A DNA stretch of 64,000 nucleotides from Stenopsyche tienmushanensis (taxonomy: Eukaryota; Arthropoda; Insecta; Trichoptera; Stenopsychidae). The position numbers and the translations under genes were made by a program. The notes below the pieces were generated by a model. It was given only the letters and a program-made list of their open reading frames with translations. It was not told where the DNA came from and did not search any database. The first letter of the stretch is position 1, and each line of letters begins with the position of its first letter. Positions 23,236 to 35,935 of the stretch are shown here, piece after piece. The stretch covers positions 2,604,001 to 2,668,000 of the forward strand of contig WACJ01000513.1 in NCBI GenBank assembly GCA_008973525.1. Reading direction: 5' to 3'.

Positions 23236-24114
23236 ATTACAGGCCCAAAAGCAGAACACGTGAGTGCTCATGCATCAATGACATGCATTTTAGAATTTAA
23301 TGGAGCATTAGAGCATTGAGAATTAAAAGTCCAATGTGTGTGGAGGGCACTTGTGGGGGTACTTAGCCGGATTGAAAGCCAAATTCCATTTTGCTCGTTA
23401 GATCGATCAAATCTACGTGAGTTGAGTCTGCAACCTGGGATGTTGCGGACCTTTTTGCCCCGGCATTTCAATTTGCTCCGGCTCTGTGGCCGCCCAGTCA
23501 TTGTGTCGAGCTTAGTTTCGCCTGTGTTATACATCCCTTACACAAGTATCCGGGGTTTCCCGCACACCCTTGTGCGGACGCTTTCTTTGTTACGGCCCCG
23601 AAGGATAGATGCGGGGGCGGAAAAAAAACGCCACTTAAGCTACACACATATGCCTTTCGGCGATAAAAACGGTACGCCGTGTAAGGAGGTTCACTTTGCC
23701 CGGAGAGAGCTTGCGCGTCCCACCGATTTACACTTTCTATTTAATGAACTCTTTATTCATGCTCTACCTCTCGAATGACCCCGCATTATTTTGGCAAATT
23801 TATTTACAACGCGTGCTCAAAATAATAAGGCGAACATAAAACCGCGCATAAAAAAACGCGAATACGCATCGAAAAGCCGCGTAAAAATACCTATGATGTG
23901 TTCAAAACTAATTTAGCAAACAAAGAATTTGAACACCCTATGAATCCCCTGTGAATTGAGATGAGAAATGGATACTATACAATAATAGTACGTACTTAAA
24001 CCTATATCTATTTGGGGAGGATATCTGTGCCTACCCTTAAAGCATAATTGACAGTGAAAAATATATCTTTATGTATACCATACATTTTAGAATTCCCGGC
24101 AATATGATTTGACG
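23236..24114. other. Stretch with one long but unsupported ORF
   Basis: A 146-codon plus-strand ORF (23338-23778) is the longest of the first 44 kb. Its product is R/L/P-rich with no domain, signal peptide or conserved neighbour, and it lies in a locally GC-rich patch where chance ORFs are longer. I do not call it a gene. Confidence 0.4.
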
Positions 24115-24260
24115 GATGGATTAAGGTAGACGGGTGTCGAATAGAAAGATTCTCGTTTTAAATAACTTATTTGTTAATAACAAGAGAGAGATCTGACCGC
24201 GGGAAGGACGTCTTCCCGCAGCCAAAGCTATCCGATCACATCCATAGACGGAGAGACTCC
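24115..24260 (-). mobile_element. LTR relic
   Basis: Reverse orientation: GACGGGTGTCGAATAGAAAG, TTCTCGTTTTAAATAAC and GAGAGAGATCTGACCGCGGG-AAGGACGTCTTCCCGCAGCC match the relics at 26083 and 42960. Confidence 0.7.
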
Positions 24261-25526
24261 AAATAATTCTCTCTCATTTTCAGATCAATTATCGGTTGGA
24301 GTTTCACGTTTTGTGACATTCAACTCATGTTTTTCTATTGCATTTATGTTATCAAAGTTTCACTTTAAATCTACATATATAAAAGTGATTGTATGTATGT
24401 TTGTATTGCATACATTCCTATACTATCGATCTGATTGTAATGAAATTTTGAGGAGTTATTGTGAGCATTTATGTTAACGTTTTTGAATTAGTTTGTGTAC
24501 ACAATTTGTTTTGAGAGGCATTTAATGGATACGCCATGTTGACATGTCATTTATACTATTTTTATATTTTTCCTCTATATCACTATGGATTGACCATATA
24601 CTTGTATTAACCTAAATGTGAATAAAATTAAAATATATATATACTGTAGCACTACTATGTTTATTTTCAAATAAATACTAACCTCAATATTTTTATATTA
24701 AAATATTTAAGTACACGATGTAAGCTTTCGATAATGATCGTTTCGAATTGATTAAATTTTTGAGCTTTGATCATGCAGATATCGAATATCTTCCTGCTCC
24801 CAGAACAACAGCACAAAGCGTGATGGAATTCATTCGAATGCAATACAGCGCAAATATATGGCATATTGCACTTTAACAACGCGAGGCTGTGTATAATATA
24901 TGTCCTATAAACTCTAATGAAATTCTTGTAAATATAGACTGAGAGGCGTCCTCAAAGCAGATCAGGGTCAGGAATAAATTCCAGAGCTCATCGACTAACA
25001 TGAGAATATTTGTGGCTTATGCGCTTAAAGGTTTAGTCTAGGAGTGTGAAGATATTTTTAAATTTGTATTGAATATCAATAAGTCGGGCAGTTTATTTTC
25101 ATCAGCTGTATATAACTGGGGCAGCATTTCACCGGGACTGCAAAGGCGATTCGAGGGAAGCAAGAGGGAGGTGCCTCGGAGGTCCTTTATAGAAGTATTT
25201 ATGTAAAGGAGATCTGGCATGTTATTATTTATGGAAGGATACCCGTTTACCGTCCAATGACATTTTTATTTGGTGCGCAGGGACCTTGCGTGAGCCATTA
25301 CTCTTGCTTTTCCTATAAATGGGGATAAATCTGCCAAATCGGAAGGTGTGGTGGCTCTTCTCTCCATAGACGATCTATGGAAATGCCAGATTTATATAGA
25401 GGACACAAACTGATATTATAATCCTGCGGATATTAGCCTAATTGATGTTCAATATTTGCATCTCAATCAATGACCTATATGCTCAAATAAGTAAAAAGCA
25501 TATTTTATAAATAAATATTAAACTTA
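24261..25526. other. Gene-free AT-rich stretch
   Basis: I see no supported feature here. Confidence 0.4.
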
Positions 25527-25930
25527 TCAAAATAATTTGATATTGAATGTGTATAGGGTGTTTATGTATGTTAAATTTGAGATATCCACTATTTTTTTGT
25601 ATTTGAAAGATATATATTTACGGCAATAAGTATGATATCCCATTGTTATAACATCGTTCAAATGTCTGTCGCGGCTATGCTTGGTGGCACGTATTCGGGA
25701 TCTAGCTGAATTTGCTATTATGTTGACTTTGGGGGTATCAATTTTTTGCCGTTTATATACCATTGCAAAGACCTGCGATTTAAGATCTAGAAGAAATCTA
25801 AAGGCTTTAATTTGTATGATCTCGGCAGCCATTATGCCCTCAAATCGCTTGTGCAGAATGTTCATCGTGGCATGCACTGTAGCGCCGTCCTGTTGGAATC
25901 ATATGTCATTGGTATTTATATCATCCGATT
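25527..25930 (-). mobile_element. Mariner transposase C-terminal relic
   Basis: The minus strand encodes a rearranged version of the 6511-6816 protein: L-H-K-R-F-E-G, L-D-L-K-S-Q and the terminal S-R-I-R-A-T-K-H-S, H-L-N-D-V-I. The W-Y-L-K catalytic block is lost. It ends near 25555 in AGGGTGTTTATGTATG-like terminal sequence on the minus strand. Confidence 0.75.
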
Positions 25931-25974
25931 TGATCACAAGAAGTTGTGATCACTTATACCATAAAATATAGAGG

Positions 25975-26300
25975 CGGGAAAAGAATCCCCGGGCGTTTCC
26001 CCGCCCCCACGTGCTCATCGGGATGGCCACGCTAACGCACGGGTTCCTTCTTCTATCGGGTCGTGATGTTGCTGGACGAATGGATGGGAATAGACGGGCG
26101 TCAAATAGAAAGACTCTCCTCTCTAAATAACTATTTAATCCACACGAGAAAAAGCGAGAGAGATCTGGCTGCAGGAAGGACGACCTCCCGCAGCCAAGGC
26201 TAACCGACGACTCTCCCGACTCCCGCTTCCTACGCGTCACTACCCAACCATCAACAGTGCACGCGCAAGAAGCGATCGGTCGGTATACAGGTGCAATGTT
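25975..26300 (-). mobile_element. LTR relic, longest copy of its 3' portion
   Basis: It contains GACGGGCGTCAAATAGAAAG, GAGAGAGATCTGGCTGCAGG, CCCGCAGCCAAGGCTAACCG and the upstream CGCGCAAGAAGCGATCGGTC. The part at 25975-26080 also matches 53930-54010 (CACGTG-TC-CC-GATG-CC-TGCT plus GGGTTC-TTCT). No internal retrotransposon genes are adjacent. Confidence 0.7.
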
Positions 26301-27246
26301 TCCACAGGGCCACAAGAGATGGCGCTGTTAAAATAACACATTGCACCTGAAGAGAGATGGAAGATGGCGTAAACATTACTAAAATTTTGCTCCCAACTAT
26401 TAGCTGGTTTAACAGTTATATCAATTTAACTACAGTTTCATGAATTTCTTGCAAAAATGTATATACTTGTATAAAGTGTAAATAGAATAAAATGCATTTT
26501 TATCTCCTTTTTTTTGTTCTATTATGCTTATGATGGACATGTTCGTATTTTCTCTCGTCAATTTCGTTGATTTTTATGATAAATTTTCACAGCATCCTGT
26601 ATCTAAAATTTAGGTTGAGAATACGCCCACCGGATCGTATTGAGCTTGAGTGTGTATGTCACAATAAAAAGGTACACGTACCCTCCACAGTAAAATGTTT
26701 ACTCTTAATGTCAACATATTTGTTCTGCTTTCGATCGGAATAAGGAGTGCCCGAAGGATCGAATGATGATTGATGACAGATGAGGGCACGGAAGGATATG
26801 GTCCATGGCCTGGCGACGACCTTCGCGCGAATGTAATCTATTCCACTCGTGCCGACGATATGTTTCCATTCATAAAATCCCATAAATTGGGAAAACAATA
26901 AATTTCCCATTCTGTTTTCGATGGGTATCTCTCAGGCGAGTCCTTTATTTCCCCGCCAAGCGATCTATTATTTATTTTCTTCTCATTGTTATGCCCGCCG
27001 CTCCCTCGGCTAGTGTTTTTCTTCTCCAGGAAAATACACGACAAGTAGAAGGGAAAGAATCGGGAAAGCGAAACTAAGTGAGATGGCACAGCTTGCAGTT
27101 TATTCTTCAATGTATATAGTATACACAGTGAGAACCTAGATTTGCAGGAATTCAACCTGCATATACCGAAGCCATCTTCAAAGGCATCAAGTATTAAGTC
27201 TTCTTCCAGCTACAATTTATTTGATCGGGAATAACACTCACTCTAT
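26301..27246. other. Gene-free stretch
   Basis: Short ORFs at 26659-26910 and 26838-27155 (minus) overlap each other and have no domain. No gene is supported. Confidence 0.4.
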
Positions 27247-28570
27247 GAATAAAGGATCTACGAGGGCGGTCCCAAAAGTACCTGACCTGATGAATAGATG
27301 GCGCTATTCAAGTTTGAGGACATTGCTTAACCTGTATGGGAGTACTTACGGAAATATCCGTTTTGACCTTCACTATTCAGAAAGAGCACTCTTGTGCATT
27401 AAAGCTCCGAGGCGGACAGAGACAGAGAGAACTTAGCGCAGTTCGGGAGACTGAGACGGATAGCTTCTTCATATGCATCGCATGATTGTATAGATCGTTA
27501 AGCCCAAATTTATCCACTTATAATGATTTCGATTTCAAGTGTGTTATTTGTTTACGCAAAGAAACGACCGAATATTGTGTGTTATCGAGAGTGTTTGTTT
27601 ATTTAACTGCTTGCTGTTCTTCGCTGCGTGTTGAATGAGTCTTTGTTCAATTATCATTTCCTTCTAAAGGAGGAGCAAATTAATCGATTTTTTGTGCATT
27701 GTTTATGTAAAGAAATGACGTGGTCTTGTATTCACTATCAAGTGTTCATTTACAATTGACTGCCTCGAATTGAAGATTGTCCTACGCTGATTAGGAGCTG
27801 ACAGAAAGTAATTGGTGTAAAGCGATTATGACAACAACAACTTCATCGATTTTAAATTTGCTCACTAACGAAAAGGTTAATATTTGTTTGGCAGCCTTTA
27901 ATAGTGAACGTTCCAAAACGTGCAGTACATACTGACTGAAAGTTTGGAGATGAAAAAGCTGTGCGCAAGATGGGTGTCGCGTTGACTTACAATGGAACAA
28001 AAACAGCGTCATTTCAATTAAGTATTTGATGATTTTCACAGTCATCAAACCGAGTTTTTGCATCGATTCATAACTATGATTAAAACATGGATCCATCACT
28101 TCATATCTAAGAAAAAGGAACATGGGGACCCTTCACTGATTCGAGCTGTTTATTGATCCTACAATTCGGGATCATGCCAATCCGCTCAATAAATGTGTAC
28201 AACAAGGTACAAAGCAGAATATAAATATAGCTGAGTTATCTAAATGATTGAAAACTAAAACTAACTAACCAGCTAAGATATATAGATGTATATTGTAAAA
28301 TCCAGTCTCACTCGCAACCATATTTGGTGTCTATATATTCTTAACACTTTGTTTTCGTGCTGATAACGATCATAAAAGGTCCTGGTTATGCATTTTGTGC
28401 CAAAAATGTCGCAAAAAGCCCTAGAAGAGGACGGAGTAGTCGTAAGGTATATGCGCCCAATTGGTCCGCCTTTCGAATCGCTGACACTACGAATGAGCGC
28501 CTCGCAATCGCATCCCATGCCAGAAATTGTACACGGAATATGGTCTGCGTCCATTAATAGATCGCCTGTG
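27247..28570 (+). mobile_element. Composite mariner-derived element
   Basis: It starts with a mariner terminal repeat CTACGAGGGCGGTCCCAAAA at 27257. From about 27900 it has decayed transposase N-terminal codons (L-K-L-C-A-R-W-V block, then T-W-I-H-H-F-I) that run into F-I-D-P-T-I-R-D. After about 170 bp of unrelated DNA comes the repeat C block at 28388-28560 (P-K-M-S-Q-K-A-L-E-E-D-G-V, R-P-I-G-P-P-F). The copies at 14154 and 32966 carry the same mariner-plus-C junction region. It has no catalytic core. Confidence 0.65.
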
Positions 28571-29745
28571 CCCGTGAGACATCCAGTAATCCGGAACGAC
28601 TTAATCGAGTTTTTAATCGAGGGAAACACCGATAGAGGAGCCTACTTTGAGAAGCTCGACGGTCCTCACTATAAACAGGGTACAGAGGCTATGCACATCC
28701 CTGGAAAAAGTGTATCGAGCTGAATTTGAATAAGTCTTTATAAAGCACAGTAGAAAATGACAAACACTATGGATCAATGAAAAATCGTGATGGCCGTGAT
28801 AATATTTGATTGGCACGTGATTTCACACTTTTTAATTTTGACACATAAAAGTGAGACCTCTCATGCACAATGGAGATGGAACATCTTCATAGAAGTAGCG
28901 TAAAATCAGATTCCCAAACGAAGAATGCCTCTTGTGTCGCAACAATGGCAGCATCCAAGAAAGGAAGGATTTGTGAAGAATAAAAGATCCACGGAAGGCA
29001 CAAAAAATATGATAAATATGCCTTCGAAATACACCGATAAATAATCGATAATTTATTGCGTAAAATTGCATTTTCGAATTATTTAAGACAAGTTATAGAT
29101 ATATGGGACAAGATCAAAATGTCAATTTAATGTCTTCACAACTGCCTGAATTAATTCTTTCCTACTGTAAACTGGCAATTAATATGAAAAATGTGCACCC
29201 ATCAGGTGTCGACAACCGTTTTTTTTTAATTTAATATGCATCATCAATAGAAACAATGGCATTTGCATAGCAAACAACACGAACAAATGAAGGACCCCTC
29301 AATGACAAACCATTTAATATTCCATGGAATGTATCGACGTTCATCAAACTCAAAGCTATTAATATTAGCTAGATTTAGTGTGAATGTATTATGACCGGTA
29401 TGATAATTTATCCCATTCGCTTAAAAAGATTATCATAAGTTTTAAATTTGCCAAATACTAGATATTTATGCAAATTTTTGCGATTATAAAATGATACAAT
29501 CGGCTTATAAGCCAAAATGATCGTTTTTGCTTGAATTTAGAGCGGCGAGTGGCCATAAACGGTTGAGGAAATGCTCGGGTCGTATTTTTAATCGATGCAA
29601 ATTGAAATATAATTGCAATAATATGCAAACACTATGAAAATAATAAATTGGCTACCGTATTAGAGCTTTTAATGCAAATTTCAATGAAGACGCTCAATTT
29701 TTTTAGACTATACCGGACATATTATAAAAACAACATCTATAAAAT
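28571..29745. other. Gene-free AT-rich stretch
   Basis: Nothing recognisable apart from ordinary AT-rich sequence. Confidence 0.4.
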
Positions 29746-29749
29746 GTAT

Positions 29750-29830
29750 TGTAAATTATTTAATAATGTATGGCAAATTATTATGAGAGGTTATAGTGTT
29801 GTACAATGTGTGTAGTGTTATCAAAATTTA
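29750..29830 (+). repeat. Small dispersed repeat
   Basis: AATTATTTAATAATGTATGG-CAAATTATTATGAGAG, then GTGTTG-ACAATGTGTG, recurs at 35615-35690 and 39068-39150, and inverted near 6950. It is a transposon-derived scrap of unknown class. Confidence 0.6.
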
Positions 29831-30004
29831 TTGTCACCGAGATCATGCGCGTTTTGCTCGCAAAAAATTTTTTTAAACTTTCGGGAAATCTAACTCAAAA
29901 TATATTAACCAATTGTTTTACATGTACTTTAAAATATTAATAATATATTCTGATTATTTTTTTCCAGTTAAAAAAAAATACATTTATGCAACAAATTCAT
30001 CAAT

Positions 30005-30185
30005 AATTAGAGCTCCCGAATACGCGCCACCAAGCCAAGCCGCAGCGGATATTTGAACGACGTTACATTTCATACTTAATGCCATAAAACATTACTTCAA
30101 ATAAAATTAAAATTAAGTGGATATCTCACACACAACTTGTTTTATTTGCATTTAAAAATCGAGCGTCCTTATTTAAAGACCCTGG
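30005..30185 (+). mobile_element. Mariner 3' end relic (copy 1)
   Basis: It keeps the transposase tail in degenerate form (CCCGAATACGCGCCACCAAG followed by CCAAGCCGCAGCGGATATTTGAACGACG). It then has the shared 3' tail through TTTATTTGCATTTAAAAATC-GAGCGTCCTTATTTAAAGACCCT, likely the terminal repeat. A related tail lies 1 kb downstream at 31050-31225. Confidence 0.7.
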
Positions 30186-30939
30186 TTGGGTTACATGGTG
30201 CAGGTACATGGTACAGGCACATGGTACATGGTACACGCCACTTTGCATTGCGATGATTAATTCAAATATTAGCGTTTATGTTTTATTTATGTAAAATAGT
30301 CGGTCGGCGATGTTTTATTGTTGTGCGTTTAATGAAACGTTTTATAGGCTTCTTCTGCAAAACGGAGACCCCCAGCACGCCAAGTCCATTAATCACGGAT
30401 TACCTACGACAGTAGTTCGTTTCCAGCATGCCCGCAATAAAAGGTTGCGCATTTCTGTAGTAGCATATGGGACTGCTGTATCTTTTGAAGAAATAATCAT
30501 CTTATGGAGGCTAAGAAGTAGGTAATAGGGCTAATCCGAAAGGCCACTGCGTGTGAAGACCCAACACCCCCCATTGTCCCGAAGACGTCTCCGGGCCCAA
30601 GTGAGATGTCTTCGGCCCAGGTAAGGCCACGATCTACCGCAGTTGCTATTATGGTCATTCACAATTTTACGCTTATAATAATATTTTTATTTACGAGTGT
30701 TTCCCTTTCTCCAGCTGTCCGGCGTGCCACAATTCCTGTATAGGCGCGGGAATATTTGAGTCTTAGTTCGATCATGCCGTCCAATAAGGGTTGGAAAGAC
30801 TCTATGAATTTATAATAACGAAATGTCATTAAATCATGATATTAACCCATTGATGAGTAATCGCACATATGTGCGTTCGGACTCGATTAATACAGAAAAA
30901 GCATTCTTGATCATTGAATGCTGAAAGATAGGTGCAAAG
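30186..30939. other. Gene-free stretch with a short ACATGGTAC tandem array
   Basis: Positions 30193-30237 have four or five imperfect copies of a roughly 7-13-nt unit around ACATGGTACA. About 30847-30930 matches 5835-5925 in inverse orientation. No gene is seen. Confidence 0.5.
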
Positions 30940-31225
30940 TCGTGCGATTTAACGCCTTTTGACTTATTCCTTTGGGGCTATCTTAAATCACAGATCTATG
31001 CGTATAAATTACAAACAAAAAAAATCGACATAACGAAAATTTGACCGTCCGAATACGTGCCACCTAGCAAAGCCGCGGCGTACATTTGAACGATGTTATG
31101 TTTTATACTTAACGCCATTAAATATGCTTTCAAATGCAAAAAAAAACTTGTGGATATCTCACAAACAACTTGTTTTATTTGCATTTAAAAATCGAACGTC
31201 CTCATGTAAAGAGCCTATACACGTT
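30940..31225 (+). mobile_element. Mariner transposase C-terminus and 3' end relic (copy 2)
   Basis: The plus strand encodes C-D-L-T-P-F-D-L-F-L-W-G-Y-L-K-S-Q-I-Y-A, the last-catalytic-Asp region. The reading is then disrupted and jumps to S-E-Y-V-P-P-S-K-A-A. The same 3' tail as at 30005 follows, through CGAACGTCCTCATGTAAAGA. It is an internally deleted pseudogene of the 6511 lineage. Confidence 0.8.
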
Positions 31226-32965
31226 CACTATGAGATTAGTCATTTTTCTGCAATAGCGTTCATCAGACGTATATAGGTCAATATAATGCAGCCCACATGC
31301 ATTATCGTATATATTTTCTTCAATCTAAGGATCAAAAGGCGCTCGCAGACCATCGTTATGCGATCCGCGATCACGCTACAAAATGGTACACGTCCATTCA
31401 CACATACAGATGGCAACATTACTGGATTTAAATGAAATGTTTTATTATTGTGTAAGTCTAGTAAGGACGCACACTCGACAAATGTTTTGTTGTATTTCGG
31501 ATTCAAAATGGCTTATTGTGCTGAAGCTAAAAAAATCTTCCAATCCTGAATTATTATGGCCTTTTATTGTTGTAGAAGCCAGCTTATTCGAATATGTGAA
31601 TTTATGACGAAGTTTACGCATTTATCGTCCGATAATGTGGACCCACGCGCTCCTGTGGTCCAACCGAAGAAGTCGTCTTAACATGACGAATTGATTCACC
31701 ATTATGCCGCCATAAAAATTTGTCCTTATAAGTCTTAAGCCCTGAAATACAGACACATCAATTATGCAACGAGCGATTCACCTGAAATATAAGATTTAGG
31801 ATATTAAAACATTAATTTAACTCATAAACACATCGATTGCCGACTACGAGATAACTCGTGGTATGCGCTCTTAACTAGGACGCCAACTACGACTTATCTC
31901 GTAGTTTGCTTATCTGCCATATTCTTATTCATTCAGATAATTCTTATGATGTTTGCGGTCTTGATAATGTATATTTTTAACAAAGATGGATCATCATGAA
32001 GCATATATTGTATTATCAATCATTATTGATTACAATCTGATCGATTTAACTGGTTATTAATAATATTTTTAAGCGCAACTTCGAACTGCCTTAGGGGTTG
32101 ATTTGTTTATCCCTCAAGCAAATATTTGGGTATGAAATCATGCACAGGATCATATTGTAAATATAGACAACCCTCGTATAACATGGATGATTGATTCTAA
32201 AAAAATAGTTTTTCTTCGCTTAACACACTTTAGACGGGCGATGCGCTCGAAAGCTTGCATAAAATTGCTATAATTTCAAAGCTAATGCATATTTTTAAGC
32301 CAAATTTTGAACAAACACTTATCAAAGATGACTGTATCGCTCGATTGAATTAAATAAAAATAAAATTATATTTAAAAAAAAATATTATAATAAAATTTGC
32401 ATAATTTATCTTGCGTACTTTAAGTGAACTTTTTTGTAATTATTTATTAAAATTATTATGTTTTAATAATATTAATTATATTTCATGATATTAACACTAG
32501 ATTTGATATTTTTTATAGCAACTGCTAAGTAAAAATTTTTTTTAAAAAAAAGTACAAAAAAAGGATGTAGATCATTGAATTGTTCAATAAACATGTAAAG
32601 CCCTATTTAAATTCTAACAATAATGTGGTTAGCTAAGCAAAAAAATCATTTGGATAAATGAAACGGATAAATTTTTTTTTAACCCTTTTAATGCCAGATT
32701 ACGGTGTATTGTCGTTTGCAAAAAGTACCAATTACGATATTTCGTTGTTTGCACGATGACATCATACTATTATAACTTACACAAATTCCTTATTTTGTAA
32801 CAGGTAACGTTTTATAGGATTATCATATATACTTTTGACGATGATGGACTATTATTTGTGCCATGAAACTGGCGTCCAAAATTAAATAATTCGATCAATA
32901 ACCAAATGATGAATGTCAGAATTGGACAGATTTTTGGATAAAATGTTCATAAATGCAACAAACAT
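31226..32965. other. Gene-free AT-rich stretch
   Basis: Overlapping ORFs at 31240-31607 on both strands are mutual shadows. Otherwise I see nothing to annotate. Confidence 0.4.
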
Positions 32966-33722
32966 AAGTATGAAGATTGTCCCAGAAGTGCCCGACCTAA
33001 TAAAGAAAAACACAAAAAATCAACTCTATACACTGTGTCCATACGGAGATCCGAACATGTCCATAAAACATGTTCGGGCTTGATGTCTGATTGCGTGTCG
33101 ATCAGCGGCTCGAAAGGTGGACCGATTGGGCGCACAGACATTGCGTCCACTCCGTCATCTTTTAAGGCGTTTTGTGGCATTTTTGGTAAAAAATGTACCT
33201 TGTTGTGCACTTTTGGGAGTGAGCTGACATAGTCCCGAATAGCGGGATCAATAAAGTGAAGGGTACCCATGTTGCTTTGTCTCAGGTGTGAAGTGATGGC
33301 CCCATGTACAGCTTTATTGCTGAAAAACATTGCCAAACACTCGATGGAAACATCATAACGACGCTGTTTTTGTTCCAATATGAGCAAACGCGGCAACCGT
33401 CTTGCGCACAACCTTCTCATGCTCAATTTATCAGTCAATATGCAACGTAAAGCTCTTTTTGAAATGTCTATTTTTGGATTTTCTTCACAATTTCTGGCAA
33501 TATTTTATTGCTGTAAACGAAGAAACACTCTTTCAGAATAGAATTTATCTCGGATTTGATTTTTTTCCAAGTTTACAAATTAAATGAGAACATTCACTAA
33601 TGATGGCTGTCTTCAAATTTGAAATATAAGCTTTATAAGATTGATGCTTTCTATCCTAGCATTTTTTTAAATAACAACCGCCATATATACATCAAGTCGG
33701 ATATTTCTGGGACTAGCTCTGT
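32966..33722 (-). mobile_element. Composite mariner-derived element, about 0.75 kb, both ends present
   Basis: The ends are TTGTCCCAGAAGTGCCCGAC at about 32975 and GTCGGATATTTCTGGGACTA at about 33695, which are inverted mariner-type terminal repeats. The minus strand from 33438 encodes M-R-R-L-C-A-R-R-L-P-R-L-L (end of the mariner N-terminal domain), some helix remnants, then F-I-D-P-A-I-R-D and the repeat C block (P-K-M-P-Q-N-A-L-K-D-D-G-V-D-A, R-P-I-G-P-P-F-E-P-L). No DDD catalytic block is present, so it would need a transposase from elsewhere. Confidence 0.75.
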
Positions 33723-34679
33723 ATTACAGCATTGATTTTATATTATCTAAATTCTTCTTTTTGTCGAAGAAATTGATTGAATTCAACATAAGTGTGATAC
33801 ATAGGAATGTAATTTGGAAATGATTTGATCTCGTCCAATGGACATAATATCTTTTTTACAAGCGAGCATTTCTCAGAAGTGTCTGCCCATTATTCGCGCT
33901 AAGAAATATGTTTGCCCCGTGATGTATTACTTTCTCATAAATTTCGAACTGCCACTTTTGAATTACACGTCCGAATGGCGATTCGAAAATCCTCGACCAT
34001 TAATTTAAAGCGTCAGCGAGCTTCTTTTGTGATGGCACAACGTATTGACATGAGTCAAACATAAATCTCCATTTCTGCACACATTTTGACCTATGTACAC
34101 AATCGTGAGATTTCCTTTCTGTCTTTTGACATTCGGGTTGGACGGGCACAATGCGGATCCATCCCGCAGCTTCGAACGCAATGGAGCTACCATATGCATT
34201 TTTTTTCTTCGTCCTTTTGTGTCAGAATTGGATGTAGGTTGTTCGCCCACCCGCGAGCTTTCTGACAAAACATGTGCTGTATTTGTGCCATAATGGGATA
34301 GTAAATAGGAAGCAAAAACTAGCGGGCGGTCAACACAAATAAAGATATCCACTTTGATTTATAAGGCATCTTAATCACGGTGTACGCTTGTACTGAAAGC
34401 AATCCAGAAATTTGAGACCATGGATCCTCGTACGCAGAGAAGCCTTATGGCGACACCTTTTATGAATGATCCATTCACCTGGCACGCTTTTATTTCGCTA
34501 TAAATAGCTTTTGATTCAAGAAAACGCTGATGAAATGGGGTTAAACAACGAAATCCATACACAACCGATATAAGCGGCTTAACACTTTACAGTCAATCAT
34601 GTTAAGTGATCATAATAACAGTAATAATCCAAAGTCAAAAATAAGTTTAAATTTAAAATAAATATTGATAATACTAATA
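33723..34679. other. Gene-free stretch
   Basis: Overlapping ORFs at 34005-34352 (minus) and 34093-34293 (plus) are opposite-strand shadows without domains. No gene is supported. Confidence 0.4.
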
Positions 34680-34760
34680 CAATCAAAGCTCTTTTTGTGC
34701 GATTTCGAAGTTATGCGCTTTTTTAAAGTATTTTTTTTTAATTCCATAAAGAGTACGTAT
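34680..34760 (-). mobile_element. Internal scrap of the 15624 hAT family
   Basis: TTTTTGTGCGATTTCGAAGT followed by TATGCGCTTTTTTAAAG is the reverse complement of the GCATAACTTCAAA...GCATAAAAA motifs inside 15624-16414. Confidence 0.5.
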
Positions 34761-34828
34761 TGAGATATTTTGGATAAAATAGGAAAAAAATCATTAACAT
34801 TAACCGAAATTTGGAAAAAAATTATAAT

Positions 34829-35370
34829 TTGGGACTGTGTAAATCATATTGCATCTGCTATCGCTGAATTACGACCACGCTCTTTATTCTGGATGAGATG
34901 TTTGATAAGATTTCGTTTTCTTTGCATTGTTCCAATGTTTTGACTATTAAAAATGCATTCTCCAAAGGAATTTCCAAAATTCCAACTACTTACGGAGTTA
35001 TAGCTATTTTGGGTGCGCGGCAACTTGACCGGTCCTACCAAAATGAAATCTTTTAACGCGTTTTTCTCGAAACTACTTTTAACAACACGGTTGACATCAT
35101 ATCTCAAGCTTTAATTAATTAATTTACTTCAAACTGAGTATAATTTTTTTTTCTATATAATCCTCTATTATTCTTATCAGATTTATGTCAAAATTTATTT
35201 TTTAACTACATATTTAAAAAAAATTAAAATTGTGACAAAATGACAAAATACGGCCAAAAAATGACTTGACTGAATTTTTTTTAAACAGTCGCCATTTTGT
35301 GATTTTTTTTAGTTAGGGACTATAATGACATCTTCACTAATTATGTAGAAAAAGAGAGCGATTTTGAGTC
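34829..35370 (+). mobile_element. Family Q element (copy 3)
   Basis: It begins near GGGACTGT (compare the CAGGGGACTGT end at 21276). From 35090 it contains the conserved block GACATCATATCTCAAG, AGATTTATGTCAAAATTTAT and AAACAGTCGCCATTTTGTGA. It is non-coding. Confidence 0.65.
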
Positions 35371-35459
35371 ATTTCGAAAATCGCAACGAAAATTATCACA
35401 CAGCGATGATAGTTTGTAATTAAAATAATTAGTATTTCTCTAGTTTTTTATTAATTTTT

Positions 35460-35610
35460 TTTATGCGATTTTGGATATATTTTATATAGCCGTTTCAAAG
35501 TTATGCGGTTATTAAAAGCCATGGAACACATCTTTAATTTTTCTATGTAAGTCATAGCTTTTTTTGTGCGATTTTCCGCGGAACGCATCAAGAACGCTTA
35601 AAATTTGTTA
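35460..35610 (-). mobile_element. Second internal scrap of the 15624 hAT family
   Basis: TTTCAAAGTTATGCGGTTAT and TTTTGTGCGATTTTCCGCGG-AACGCATC match inverted internal motifs of 15624-16414 (GCATAACTTCAAA, CGTTCCACGGGGATTCGCAT). With 34680 it brackets the family Q copy at 34829, as if Q had inserted into an old hAT. Confidence 0.5.
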
Positions 35611-35822
35611 AATTATAACAGCCATGTTTTAATAATGCATGGAAAATTATTATGGAAGATTATGGTGTTGAACACTGTAACTAAAAAAGTAGCGTTTTAT
35701 GCATTTTGTGCGAAACTTATCCGTAAAGTGAGAGACAGTAAGAAATCAATGCATGCAAATAGATTTAGGATAAATTAATATTCAAACTTAATATATAAAT
35801 ACACTTGAATAGAGCATACTTA

Positions 35823-35935
35823 TGTGCAAGACTTAAAGCATAACAATGCATGCAAAATTTAGTCCAGATGAGGGGATGTTGAGATGTCTATAAGAGGGTC
35901 GGCTTCCTTAGGGTCGTTGAGAACAATTGAATTTG
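35823..35935 (+). repeat. Dispersed repeat S (copy 1)
   Basis: GTGCAAGACTTAAAGCATAACAATGCATGC through TTGAGAACAA-T-AATT is about 90 percent identical by eye to 42610-42715. Neither copy is coding. Confidence 0.7.

Noticed and set aside
23338..23778. 146-codon plus-strand ORF as a gene
   Set aside because: It has no domain, signal peptide, splice sites or repeat support, and lies in a locally GC-rich patch where chance ORFs lengthen.
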